A stretch of 64,000 nt of DNA from Psococerastis gibbosa (GCA_963971405.1 OZ020490.1:34435464-34499463); one strand, 5' to 3'. Positions 42,801 through 53,424 are shown, counted from the first letter of the stretch. Notes: generated from the sequence alone by a model not told the origin. Program-made: numbers and translations.

Positions 42801-43239
42801 GTTATTCAGCGATGGTGCTTCGGCTGCAGTTTCTTCAGTTTGTAGATGAAAACAGCTGTCTTTATGAATATTATAAAGGGTATTAAATCGTACTTTATGG
42901 CTTGTTTGTAAGCAGAGTGTTCTGAACCAAGACAATTCCACAGGGCCCCTCATGGTCCCAACTTAAATGTATTGCTTGGTGTATAAAGCCCAGGGGCCAA
43001 CGTCAAAGAGATTTCGAGGAAGCTATTATAGTTACGCGGAATGAGAAAAGCTATCGAGGTCTGTGTACTTTTATTTCAGCAATGTTTGGCCTTATCTCAG
43101 CAATGATGGGACTTTCAGCTTACCTGGAACAAATGAAAAGGCAATTTTTAAAATGAATAATTTTATTTATTAAGAGTGCACAATTTAAAAGCCTTACCAT
43201 GTTGATTCTATTAGAGCAGAACATATTTCAAACTCCGGC
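42801..43239. other. Unassigned stretch
   Basis: No repeat match or coding motif was seen. A 62-residue minus-strand frame at 42,765 has no recognisable domain. Confidence 0.4.
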
Positions 43240-43420
43240 AACTTGGTAGTGTGCACAGCGTTGGCAGGGGAACCTGGTGGGACATGACGCGCTTAGGCAG
43301 TATAAGTCGAGTCCTGGTCACCTCCGATTTAATCGTGTGACTTTACCATGTTCCCCACGTGGTTCGGAATCCACTATAACAGGAGGTCCACCCTGTTAGT
43401 CAACTCCCCTTTCCCGAGAT
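43240..43420 (-). repeat. Dispersed repeat family P, copy 2
   Basis: Reverse complement of part of 41,286-41,560 (GGTGGACCTCCTG, TAGTGGATTCCGAACCACG). See copy 1. Confidence 0.55.
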
Positions 43421-43429
43421 GAAAGAGTC

Positions 43430-43560
43430 TGCCCTTAGGGTGCCTCAAGTTAACAAACAGACTCACTCCACCCGCCAGGCTGACAGGGTTGCTTAAAGCA
43501 GAAATGCTGAAAGGAGGCGTTAGAAAACACAACAACAACAACAACAACAATTTAAAGATG
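43430..43560 (+). mobile_element. Retroposon-like repeat with CAA-repeat tail
   Basis: GGGTG.CTCAAGTTAA.AAAC, CGCCAGGCTGACA..GTTGC and AAGCAGAAATGC.GAAAG are shared with 59,985-60,095. An AACAACAACAAC tail ends the copy. The uniform tail suggests a SINE-like retroposon. Confidence 0.55.
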
Positions 43561-43733
43561 ATTATTTAAGAGAGTACGTCCCGTTGGAAATAGGTATAAA
43601 ATATAAAATAAATAAAAGTATAAAATAGGTATCCGTTGTTTTTACAGACTTCTTATTTTTTATTTCATTAACAAAGCAAGATAATATAGATGATTTGGCT
43701 CATTTAAGTTGTAGAAGACTACTTCATTCATGA

Positions 43734-44128
43734 TATGTTTTTTTTATTTTGGGTACCGCAGCTTTTTCGTAAAAATGATTGAGGACTAAAATTTCACTAT
43801 TAATGAAAAATGGCAAAAAATTTCAATTGATGTTTTCTATCTTCAGTTATGTTTTAGATGTTAAATTGAGTAAGAAACCCGAACAGGTTGCTTTCCCAAA
43901 CAAAGATATGCTTTTGGGCAAAAAATTATTTTTTGAAGAAATAATGGAAATATTACGATCAAATACATTGCGTACTCTGAAATTATTACTGTGTTGTAAT
44001 GTATTGGTCCGCCCGTTCTAGAATATGCAACCCCATCGATTTGGGGCAGGGCATCCCCTACAGGATCGGAAATTTAACCATAGGAGAATTATTGACAATG
44101 GAAATACTAATATTGTCTATCTAATAAT
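43734..44128 (+). mobile_element. Family-T element, 3' half
   Basis: TTTTCTATCTTCAGTTATGT, TTAAATTGAGTAAGAAACCC and TTATTTTTTGAAGAAAT match the second half of full copies. It ends before the inverted repeat near TTGTCTATCTAATAAT. Confidence 0.65.
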
Positions 44129-44210
44129 TAAATAAATGTTGACTTCTCTTGTTCTACTACTAAAAAAATGAATATTAATAAAAAAATAATAAAGGCAATT
44201 TTTCATTTCA

Positions 44211-44319
44211 TTCAAGGCCGCAGCCAGGTTTTTTTCGGGGGGGGGGGGGGGGGTAGAAATTTCATTGGATATTACATACATAGCAGTTTTTATTTTTCCT
44301 CTCAAAATCCGATTCTATC
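44211..44319. repeat. Left flank repeat of the Polinton (CAAGGCCGCAGCC end)
   Basis: Starts TTCAAGGCCGCAGCCAGG, the complement of the right-flank end CCTTGGCTACGGCCTTGA at 53,399-53,416. The two flanks are therefore halves of one older inverted-end repeat, split by the Polinton. TCTATC at 44,314-44,319 is the left target duplication. Confidence 0.75.
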
Positions 44320-44548
44320 AGTAGAGTAGAAAGGGGGTTTCTGGCGCTTATCCCACCCCCCGTCGTGCTATCCCATCTATCCCCCGCGGGTGGTCTATCT
44401 ATTTTTGTGTGTTACCCCTCGTGGGTGGTCTGAGGTTCTGGCGCTTATCCCCCCCCCCCGTCGAGACCCGTGGGTGGTCTTTCTATGGCACCATGATCGT
44501 TTTTTTTTTTTATAATTACTAATTTGTGAGATACAGAGTTATTTTTTT

Positions 44549-44629
<81 letters not shown>

Positions 44630-46574
44630 GGTGTAATTGAATTAAAACATTTCTTTCTTCTTCTTCTTTCTTCTTCGTGGGTGGTCTTTCTATGGCACTA
44701 TGATTGTTTTTTTTTATAACCCAGGTAAACATAAGCTAAATATAGACACCCGTAGTATTTAAAAACCTTAAAATAAATTAATATAAATTTTTTTTATCAG
44801 CAATATTTACATCGATGAACACGCTTGAGCTAATGCATAATGTTTAGTACACTACATTGAGTAAACATAAGCTAAATATAGACACCCATAGTATTTAAAG
44901 ACCGTAAAATAAATTAATATAAGTTTTTTTCTTAATTATTTATTATCAGATAAATTTACATCGGTGAACACGATTGTGCTAATTAATAATGTTAAGTACA
45001 CTACATTAAGTAAACATAAGCTAAATATAGACACCCATAGTATTTGAAGACCGTTAAATAAATTAATATAAGTTTTTTTCTTATTAATTTTTATCAGCAA
45101 CATTTACATCGATGAACACGCTTGAGCTAATGCATAATGTTTAGTACACTACATTGAGTAAACATAAGCTAAATATAGACACCCATAGTATTTAAAGACC
45201 GTAAAATAAATTAATATAAGTTTTTTTTTAATTATTTATTATCAACTAAATTTACATCGATGACCACGCTTGAGCTAATGCATAATGTTAAGTACACTAC
45301 ATTGAGTAAAGATAAGCTAAATATAGACACCCATAGTATTTAAAGACCGTAAAATAAATTAATATAAGTTTTTTTCTTAATTATTTATTATCAGATAAAT
45401 TTACATCGGTGAACACGATTGTGCTAATTAATAATGTTAAGTACACTACATTAAGTAAACATAAGCTAAATATAGACACCCATAGTATTTGAAGACCGTT
45501 AAATAAATTAATATAAGTTTTTTTCTTATTAATTTTTATCAGCAACATTTACATCGATGAACACGCTTGAGCTAATGCATAATGTTTAGTACACTACATT
45601 GAGTAAACATAAGCTAAATATAGACACCCATAGTATTTAAAGACCGTAAAATAAATTAATATAAGTTTTTTCTTAATTATTTATTATCAACTAAATTTAC
45701 ATCGATGACCACGCTTGAGCTAATGCATAATGTTAAGTACACTACATTGAGTAAAGATAAGCTAAATATAGACACCCATAGTATTTAAAGACCGTAAAAT
45801 AAATTAATATAAGTTTTTTTCTTAATTATTTATTATCAGATAAATTTACATCGGTGAACACGATTGTGCTAATTAATAATGTTAAGTACACTACATTAAG
45901 TAAACATAAGCTAAATATAGACACCCATAGTATTTGAAGACCGTTAAATAAATTAATATAAGTTTTTTTCTTATTAATTTTTATCAGCAATATTTACATC
46001 GATGAACACGCTTGAGCTAATGCATAATGTTTAGTACACTACATTGAGTAAACATAAGCTAAATATAGACACCCATAGTATTTAAAGACCGTAAAATAAA
46101 TTAATATAAGTTTTTTCTTAATTATTTATTATCAGCTAAATTTACATCGATGACCACGCTTGAGCTAATGCATAATGTTAAGTACACTACATTGAGTAAA
46201 GATAAGCTAAATATAGACACCCATAGTATTTAAAAACCTTAAAATAAGTTAATATAAGTTTTTTTTTCTTATTATTATTATTTTTTTTTTATCAGCTACA
46301 TTTACATCGATGAACACGCTTGAGCTAATGCATAATGTTTAGTACACTACATTGAGTAAAGATAAGCTAAATATAGACACCCATAGTATTTAAAAACCTT
46401 AAAATAAATTAATATAAGTTTTTTCTTATTAATTTTTTATCAGTTACATTTACATCGACGAACACGCTTGAGCTAATGGGAGACAGGGATAGATAGACCA
46501 GTGAGGGTGAGCGCCATTGAATAATGCACATATTAATTACCTAATTTGAAACAGTGGACTACCCACGAATGATA
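44320..46574 (+). repeat. Left terminal inverted repeat of the Polinton
   Basis: The outer 170 bp contain GC-rich subrepeats (CTGGCGCTTATCCC and GTGGGTGGTC, each more than once). Next come an ATTT microsatellite and a long poly-T (44,541-44,626), then an array of ~145-bp units. The inner end is AGACAGGGATAGATAGACC to ACTACCCACGAATGATA. It matches the right arm unit for unit. The arm runs into the assembly gap. Confidence 0.85.
44720..46480 (+). repeat. Tandem array of twelve ~145-bp units in the left Polinton arm
   Basis: Each unit has ATAAGCTAAATATAGACACC, CCATAGTATTT, AATAAATTAATATAAGTTTT, ACATCG.TGA.CACG and AGTACACTACATT.AGTAAA. Three subtypes differ at TTTAAAGACCGTAAAA versus TTTGAAGACCGTTAAA and at CATCGGTGAACACGATTGTG versus CATCGATGACCACGCTTGAG. 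They recur in a fixed order every third unit, about 440 bp. Confidence 0.85.
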
Positions 46575-46774
46575 NNNNNNNNNNNNNNNNNNNNNNNNNN
46601 NNNNNNNNNNNNNNNNNNNNNNNNNNNNNNNNNNNNNNNNNNNNNNNNNNNNNNNNNNNNNNNNNNNNNNNNNNNNNNNNNNNNNNNNNNNNNNNNNNNN
46701 NNNNNNNNNNNNNNNNNNNNNNNNNNNNNNNNNNNNNNNNNNNNNNNNNNNNNNNNNNNNNNNNNNNNNNNNNN
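46575..46774. other. Assembly gap of 200 Ns
   Basis: Exactly 200 unknown bases directly at the inner end of the left Polinton arm. A round gap size suggests a scaffold placeholder, so true interior length is unknown. Confidence 0.95.
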
Positions 46775-46832
46775 CATCAGCGACTGCTTATATGAATATG
46801 TACCTTTAACTGGTATTGTACATCAACTATTG

Positions 46833-47105
46833 TAAATGAATGTAAACCATTTTATGATATACAAATTTTATAATACACATATTTTAAAAGAAATCAATGT
46901 CTTTTCATACAATCACTTAAAACAAGCTTTTAAGCCTAAGACTTATCTATAATACAATAATGACCATGAGCTAAACGAATGTAAACCATTTTATGATATA
47001 CAAATTTTATAATACACATATTTTAAAAGAAATCAATGTCTTTACATACAATCACTTACAACAAACTTTTAAACCTAAGACATATCTATAATGCGATAAT
47101 GACCC
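46833..47105. repeat. Direct repeat inside the Polinton (two ~135-bp units)
   Basis: GAATGTAAACCATTTTATGA through ATCTATAAT.C.ATAATGACC occurs at about 46,838-46,970 and again at 46,978-47,105. Its second half occurs a third time at 50,470-50,545. It does not match the TIR units. Confidence 0.8.
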
Positions 47106-47603
47106 GGGAAACGTTCGGGGATGCTTCATCCTGCATGTAGTATTGTTTCCGGAAATTGAGAAAATGTTCATACAATACAGCAACAACCTTTTTGTTGAAG
47201 TTCGCCTGTAGCGGATGGTATGGATAGCATTCTGAGCCGAGGAATAGTTGCATTTGTTGTATAGCACATTGATCGAAGGCAGTAGCGTCTTTCAAATATC
47301 ATCTGCTCGTGCTGCTTGGAAGCCAATAATAGCAAACCGTGGTTTTTCACTTGAAGAAATCATTCGCACAGGGTTTCGCACAGGGTTTCGCACATGATCA
47401 ACAGTTATTCCATTGAGTTCATAGCATATTTCGGAGAATAAGTGTGCCATAGCATTAGCGCTAAGCCAGTCTTCACCTTGATAAGCAATTGTTGTCACAC
47501 CTTTTTCCAGCACACCTTCAATATGCAGTCGGCTTTCACATAGTAGAGTAATAAGTATATCTTGTTGATGGATTGGTATGCGAATTTCATCATTTATCAC
47601 CAT
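47086..47603 (-). pseudogene. Probable Polinton capsid-like protein fragment, frameshifted
   Basis: Two minus-strand frames (47,292-47,603 and 47,086-47,295) join at a frameshift near 47,290. The first has IPIHQQDI near its start and ICYELNGITVD in the middle. The second has QMQLFLGSECYPY and VLYEHFLNFRKQYY. I associate these blocks with an uncharacterised arthropod protein family often next to Polinton polymerases. From that neighbourhood I infer a jelly-roll capsid-type role. The short duplication VRNPVRNPV looks like local slippage. About 170 residues remain, much shorter than a full capsid protein. It lies 80 bp downstream of the polymerase fragment on the same strand. The capsid label is inference and could be wrong; a fold prediction would settle it. 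Confidence 0.5.
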
Positions 47604-47684
47604 ACTTTTGTTCTCGAAATCATTACAAGCTAATTAAAATCGATAAAGGGTCGCATCCAAGCGCTTTGCTTAAAAGCTAAAATT

Positions 47685-48457
47685 TTATGTATACATTTTT
47701 AATTTTAATGCCAATTCTAAACATTGCTTCAAATTTCGATAATGTATTATATAGTTGTGTTTATCGTTTAAGTTGGGAATAAGCATTGAGATGGTGGATG
47801 TTAAAGATATATTATTTTCAGCGAGAAATTCCTTGCAATATGGTGAAATCATGTCTGAAGTTACAACACAATGTTCAGCTGCTAGTGGGTATTCATTATG
47901 TAAATCATGTAATTTTTGTGGATATTCCAAGTCCACATGTAATATGAACCCACCATCGTCCTCATTAGGTGCGAGCATTACATTAAAATTTTTTGATTTC
48001 TTCCTCCTCCATCCAGCGAAACCCACTAATATTTTCAGACAGCTCTGAAGAGCTAGCCCTGGTGCAGTGTACATGTGACAAATTTCGAGGTTATCGTTTT
48101 CAAAACATTAGGCTCTAAAGGCTTCAAAAACATTGCAAAAGAGAAGGGTGTTGTTTAATACATTCAAGTCTTGGTATTCTTCTAAATTCTTTATATCAAA
48201 AGCATTCCACACCTTTTGAGCATGTTCATATTTTTCTTGTGAAATCCACTCTTGAGTTAATTGACTAAAAATGCAATGATTGTAGGTAAGTGTTCCTCAT
48301 TAAATTGTGACTCGTGCGTTATATATTCATAGGGGAAGACACCCTTCCTCAACATCAAGTCTAATTTTTCATCCACAAAACATGTTTTCATAATTTTAAA
48401 TTTATTTTTATCCGCATCAACAAGATTTTTAACTACTGAATCTAATGAGGAGGCCAT
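47685..48457 (-). pseudogene. Protein-primed-type family B DNA polymerase fragment (DNA_pol_B_2-like)
   Basis: The upstream frame (48,257-48,457) has MLRKGVFPYEYITHES. A broken middle part has EKYEHAQKVWNAFDIKNLEE then LFCNVFEAFRA. The 129-residue frame (47,685-48,074) begins MYTAPGLALQS and has FILHVDLEYPQKLHDLHNEY, whose VDLEYP (47,919-47,936) is a motif-A-like D-x2-x-Y-P. This order (end of the exonuclease region, TAPGLA, motif A) is that of protein-primed family B polymerases in Polintons and related viruses. Motifs B and C (the other palm Asp residues) and the N-terminus are missing, and stops lie near 48,070 and 48,250. It is inactive. It is a strong marker that the element is a Polinton or relative. 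Confidence 0.8.
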
Positions 48458-48499
48458 AAATTGGTAAGTGTCTTAAAAGCATAACTCTCCAATACTGAA

Positions 48500-48998
48500 G
48501 ACTATACATTCTTCCATAGTTTTAGCTATACTGGACTTGGTGTTGGTCGCAATCTTCAGATCCCCAATCATAACACTACCCTTTTCACACATTCTCACAT
48601 TTACCTATCAGTTCCATTATATAACAGCCTTCCTGAGTTCATAAAAAAAATCTACATAAAAAAAAAAAAAATTCATTAGTAAAATTAGCTTTCATCTGTC
48701 CCAAAATCAACTAAGAAATCTTCCAGCAATAGTGCGTTAGCATAACAACCCCGGATTCAACAGAGTGATAAACCATCTTAGTATATGATCTTACTTATTT
48801 CCTTACTTAGTGATGTTACTTAGAGTCTACATAAAATTAATTATTATCGATAAAGTTTTAGCTTAGTTATTATAGTATTAAGGGGTCCCCAGCACGGGAG
48901 AAATCCTTTGGGCCACCCCTACCTCATTATATTGGTGTGCATGTATATGTATTATTGAAGGAACGAAATACATTATTCTATTCTTCTATTCTATCTCA
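48500..48998 (+). mobile_element. Non-LTR retrotransposon 3' end inside the Polinton, copy 1
   Basis: The plus strand reads HSHIYLSVPLYNSLPEFIK, the C-terminal tail of Jockey/CR1-like ORF2. A 3' UTR follows with a GC-rich patch (GGGGTCCCCAGCACGGGAG ... GGGCCACCCC, 48,880-48,929) and an ATTCT-repeat tail (48,972-48,997). Truncated at the 5' end. Confidence 0.65.
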
Positions 48999-49009
48999 GT
49001 TTAATACTC

Positions 49010-49680
49010 CATAATAATTGCAACCTTAATCCATGCACATGTCAGATAATCGCAAAAGCAAATACTATTAAATATTTAGGCGTTACCATTGATAATCATC
49101 TCAAGTGGTATGAACAAATCCTCCTAACATCAAAACGAATTAGAAGAACCTATAACAAATTAAGGATGCTAAGGTGTACACTTAACGTTGACACTCTGTA
49201 AGGTAAGTTTATCATGCTTTAGTCCAATCAATTTTCCAATATAGCATATTAGCCTGGGGTGGTGCTCACTCTTCCCATATATGCTCCCTAGAAACTGATG
49301 TAAGAATAGCCATCAGGGTAGCTATAGGGAAGTCTCGCCGCTACCCTTCAAATCTTCTTTTTCAGGAATTCAATGCCCTCCCATTGCCATTGCTATGTGC
49401 AAAACAACTTCTACTTTTTCGATTTAAAAAGGGCAAAAACCATTCTTGGGCAAGGTGATTTCGTCCATCATAACATTAATACCAGACTTGGTACCGGACG
49501 CAACCTAAAAACTTTGAAACCGAATACGGAACACTTTATGCATTCGCATATTATGTATAAGTCTATTCCATTGTACAATTCCCTACCGGACAACATAAAG
49601 GACTCCGTCAGCATAAGAAGTTTCAAGACACATAAAATACCTAATTTCTTCCAACCCCAATAACATCACGTCCCTACTTA
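49010..49680 (+). pseudogene. Non-LTR retrotransposon ORF2 C-terminal region inside the Polinton, copy 2
   Basis: One frame has TIKYLGVTIDNHLKWYEQI, the conserved block just after the RT. Then a 96-residue frame (49,373-49,663) has NTRLGTGRNLKTL and HSHIMYKSIPLYNSLPDNIK. It belongs to the same family as the fragment ending at 48,998. Several stops between 49,200 and 49,370 show decay. Confidence 0.65.
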
Positions 49681-49689
49681 GCAACTAGA

Positions 49690-50640
49690 CTTAATGAAAA
49701 TTGGGATACATACTGTAAAGTGGATGTTCTCTCAGTGTCGATTGTCAACCAATATTTTATTATTAGCCTACATTACTTCAGTTATCTGACTGCACAATTG
49801 TTTTTCTATTAACGTTTAAAAAAATTTTTTTTTTACTTAATTCGTACATTTTTTCTTTACTTGTATTTGCAATTGTAATGTTCACTTTTGCTTTTAAAGG
49901 CCCCCCCCCCTACCATTTTTAATATTGTAAATGTTGTTTGTTTATTTGTTGATATTTTATTGTGGAGTCATCAGTGAGGAGAAGTTGTTCGTTTTTAGCA
50001 AGAAACCATGCTTCAGTATAGTTTTTATCATTGCCGGGTGCAACTGATGCAAAAACAAAATTCACTTAGCTTACAATGGACCCCCTGGTGTGATGGGTGT
50101 ACTGAGTGCACCTGGTGATTCTCAACAGGTTTGAATCTGCACACGGTTATCTGTTTACTAAATCAATACTTCCCTTAAACCTGTGCGTTGGATAGATTTA
50201 TTAATTGCCCAGCACGGGACTTGTCCTTTATACCATTTAATCACTTTAAAAAGTTTTATGTTTTCAGTTGTAATTGAATCAACCTCACCTTCCATATTAT
50301 GTAAATATACAACGGGATCATGACGTATGGTTATGTTTTTATAATTGTATTATTTTACAACACCATCTAGAGCTATAGATGTTTGCATACAAAGTTCCCC
50401 TCGTTAGATAGTGCTCCTCCGCTCATAATTGAGCAATTATTATTATGATCAGTAAAATCTTCCCTCATAAACAATGTCTTTACATACAATCACTTAAAAC
50501 AAACTTTTAAACCTAAGACATATCTATAATGCGATAATGACCATGCTTCAACCTAAGGGTTGGATAGATTTACGAAAATAAAAATCACTTTAGCTTACAA
50601 TGGACTGTCAGCGAGGGGTAGATTTATTAATAGCTTGTTT
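49690..50640. other. Unassigned Polinton interior
   Basis: AT-rich with a C run near 49,901-49,911 and a partial third copy of the interior direct repeat (50,470-50,545). No coding region was recognised. Confidence 0.4.
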
Positions 50641-50905
50641 GTGGCTAACTCAACCTATCCTTACCCAATGTAACCTAATCTAACCTATCCTAATTCAATG
50701 TAACCTAACTTAACATCATATTTATTTGTTATAAAAATATTTTTGTTAAAAAAATGATGAATTTAATCTAGGTAAACAGCTAACCTAACCCAATGTAACC
50801 TAATCTGGCCTATCCTAATCCAATGTAACCTACCCTAACTTGATATAAAAATTTAACCTAGCCTAATATTATAACTTAACCTGTCCTAGCCCAATGTAAC
50901 TAAAT
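50641..50905. repeat. Degenerate AACCTA (telomere-like) repeat block
   Basis: Contains many variants of AACCTAAC/AACCTAATC/AACCTATCC and TAATCCAATGTAACCTA-type phrases. The arthropod telomere unit TTAGG reads CCTAA on this strand, so the block resembles an interstitial, diverged telomere-like array. An unrelated low-complexity satellite is the alternative. Confidence 0.5.
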
Positions 50906-51088
50906 CTAACATAGAAAACACGACTGCCTGGTATATTGCACACCCATTGTGAGAAACTGAGACTTAGTTGGGATTATTGAAAATTCATTTTTATAAACAT
51001 GGCTGGTGGGTATATTGAACACCTATTGTGGGATTAATACATTTCTTTTAAGATACTGAGTGCAACGCCGAGTCCCACCCTTACCGTC
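50906..51088. other. Inner boundary of the right Polinton arm
   Basis: Holds two diverged copies of CTGG..GTATATTG.ACACC.ATTGTG. No coding sequence. The arm complement begins at ~51,089 (TATCATTCGTGGGTAGTCC). Confidence 0.45.
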
Positions 51089-53033
51089 TATCATTCGTGG
51101 GTAGTCCACTGTTTCAAATTAGGTAATTAATATGTGCATTATTCAATGGCGCTCACCCTCACTGGTCTATCTATCCCTGTCTCCCATTAGCTCAAGCGTG
51201 TTCGTCGATGTAAATGTAACTGATAAAAAATTAATAAGAAAAAACTTATATTAATTTATTTTAAGGTTTTTAAATACTATGGGTGTCTATATTTAGCTTA
51301 TCTTTACTCAATGTAGTGTACTAAACATTATGCATTAGCTCAAGCGTGTTCATCGATGTAAATGTAGCTGATAAAAAAAAAATAATAATAATAAGAAAAA
51401 AAAACTTATATTAACTTATTTTAAGGTTTTTAAATACTATGGGTGTCTATATTTAGCTTATCTTTACTCAATGTAGTGTACTTAACATTATGCATTAGCT
51501 CAAGCGTGGTCATCGATGTAAATTTAGCTGATAATAAATAATTAAGAAAAAACTTATATTAATTTATTTTACGGTCTTTAAATACTATGGGTGTCTATAT
51601 TTAGCTTATGTTTACTCAATGTAGTGTACTAAACATTATGCATTAGCTCAAGCGTGTTCATCGATGTAAATATTGCTGATAAAAATTAATAAGAAAAAAA
51701 CTTATATTAATTTATTTAACGGTCTTCAAATACTATGGGTGTCTATATTTAGCTTATGTTTACTTAATGTAGTGTACTTAACATTATTAATTAGCACAAT
51801 CGTGTTCACCGATGTAAATTTATCTGATAATAAATAATTAAGAAAAAAACTTATATTAATTTATTTTACGGTCTTTAAATACTATGGGTGTCTATATTTA
51901 GCTTATCTTTACTCAATGTAGTGTACTTAACATTATGCATTAGCTCAAGCGTGGTCATCGATGTAAATTTAGTTGATAATAAATAATTAAGAAAAAACTT
52001 ATATTAATTTATTTTACGGTCTTTAAATACTATGGGTGTCTATATTTAGCTTATGTTTACTCAATGTAGTGTACTAAACATTATGCATTAGCTCAAGCGT
52101 GTTCATCGATGTAAATGTTGCTGATAAAAATTAATAAGAAAAAAACTTATATTAATTTATTTAACGGTCTTCAAATACTATGGGTGTCTATATTTAGCTT
52201 ATGTTTACTTAATGTAGTGTACTTAACATTATTAATTAGCACAATCGTGTTCACCGATGTAAATTTATCTGATAATAAATAATTAAGAAAAAAACTTATA
52301 TTAATTTATTTTACGGTCTTTAAATACTATGGGTGTCTATATTTAGCTTATCTTTACTCAATGTAGTGTACTTAACATTATGCATTAGCTCAAGCGTGGT
52401 CATCGATGTAAATTTAGTTGATAATAAATAATTAAAAAAAAACTTATATTAATTTATTTTACGGTCTTTAAATACTATGGGTGTCTATATTTAGCTTATG
52501 TTTACTCAATGTAGTGTACTAAACATTATGCATTAGCTCAAGCGTGTTCATCGATGTAAATGTTGCTGATAAAAATTAATAAGAAAAAAACTTATATTAA
52601 TTTATTTAACGGTCTTCAAATACTATGGGTGTCTATATTTAGCTTATGTTTACTTAATGTAGTGTACTTAACATTATTAATTAGCACAATCGTGTTCACC
52701 GATGTAAATTTATCTGATAATAAATAATTAAGAAAAAAACTTATATTAATTTATTTTACGGTCTTTAAATACTATGGGTGTCTATATTTAGCTTATGTTT
52801 ACTCAATGTAGTGTACTAAACATTATGCATTAGCTCAAGCGTGTTCATCGATGTAAATATTGCTGATAAAAAAAATTTATATTAATTTATTTTAAGGTTT
52901 TTAAATACTACGGGTGTCTATATTTAGCTTATGTTTACCTGGGTTATAAAAAAAAACAATCATAGTGCCATAGAAAGACCACCCACGAAGAAGAAAGAAG
53001 AAGAAGAAAGAAATGTTTTAATTCAATTACACC

Positions 53034-53098
<65 letters not shown>

Positions 53099-53326
53099 AA
53101 AAAAATAACTCTGTATCTCACAAATTAGTAATTATAAAAAAAAAAACGATCATGGTGCCATAGAAAGACCACCCACGGGTCTCGACGGGGGGGGGGGATA
53201 AGCGCCAGAACCTCAGACCACCCACGAGGGGTAACACACAAAAATAGATAGACCACCCGCGGGGGATAGATGGGATAGCACGACGGGGGGTGGGATAAGC
53301 GCCAGAAACCCCCTTTCTACTCTACT
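51089..53326 (-). repeat. Right terminal inverted repeat of the Polinton with twelve-unit array
   Basis: The reverse complement matches 44,320-46,574. It has the same inner segment, the same order of unit subtypes (array about 51,190-52,960), the poly-A/AAAT tract (53,037-53,110) and the same GC-rich end. I saw only homopolymer-length and single-base differences. The right arm is ~17 bp shorter. Confidence 0.85.
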
Positions 53327-53332
53327 TCTATC

Positions 53333-53416
53333 TAGTATGAAGCCATTTCATTTCGGGGGGGGGGGGGGGGGTTTAAACCCCCATGAACCACCCCCCCCCC
53401 TTGGCTACGGCCTTGA
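53333..53416. repeat. Right flank repeat of the Polinton
   Basis: AAGCCATTTCATTTCGG, CCCCCATGAACC and CTTGGCTACGGCCTTGA match the unoccupied repeat at 33,826-33,898. The end is the complement of the left-flank start. Confidence 0.75.
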
Positions 53417-53424
53417 TTTCATTT

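Larger units (their letters stand above)
44320..53326. mobile_element. Polinton/Maverick-type element, non-autonomous, complete ends
   Basis: Starts AGTAGAGTAGAAAGGGGG and ends with the exact complement. TCTATC flanks both sides (44,314-44,319 and 53,327-53,332). AG...CT termini, a 6-bp duplication and long terminal inverted repeats are the established structural signature of Polintons. The arms are ~2.2 kb each (44,320-46,574 and about 51,089-53,326). The 4.3-kb interior keeps minus-strand fragments of a family B DNA polymerase and a probable capsid-like protein, and has later non-LTR insertions. No integrase, packaging ATPase or protease was recognised, so the 9-kb copy (200 of it unknown bases) depends on others. 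Full Polintons are usually 15-20 kb or more. A related unoccupied site lies at 33,731-33,898. Confidence 0.85.

Noticed and set aside
44720-46480. CRISPR-like array of evenly spaced repeats
   Set aside because: Units are ~145 bp with diverged, not unique, intervening sequence. They are mirrored in the opposite arm and sit in a eukaryotic transposon.
46554-46835. Open frames running through the N block
   Set aside because: They consist almost entirely of unknown bases in an assembly gap.
47292-47603. Host gene of unknown function
   Set aside because: It sits inside the Polinton next to a polymerase fragment on the same strand and is frameshifted, so element origin is more likely.
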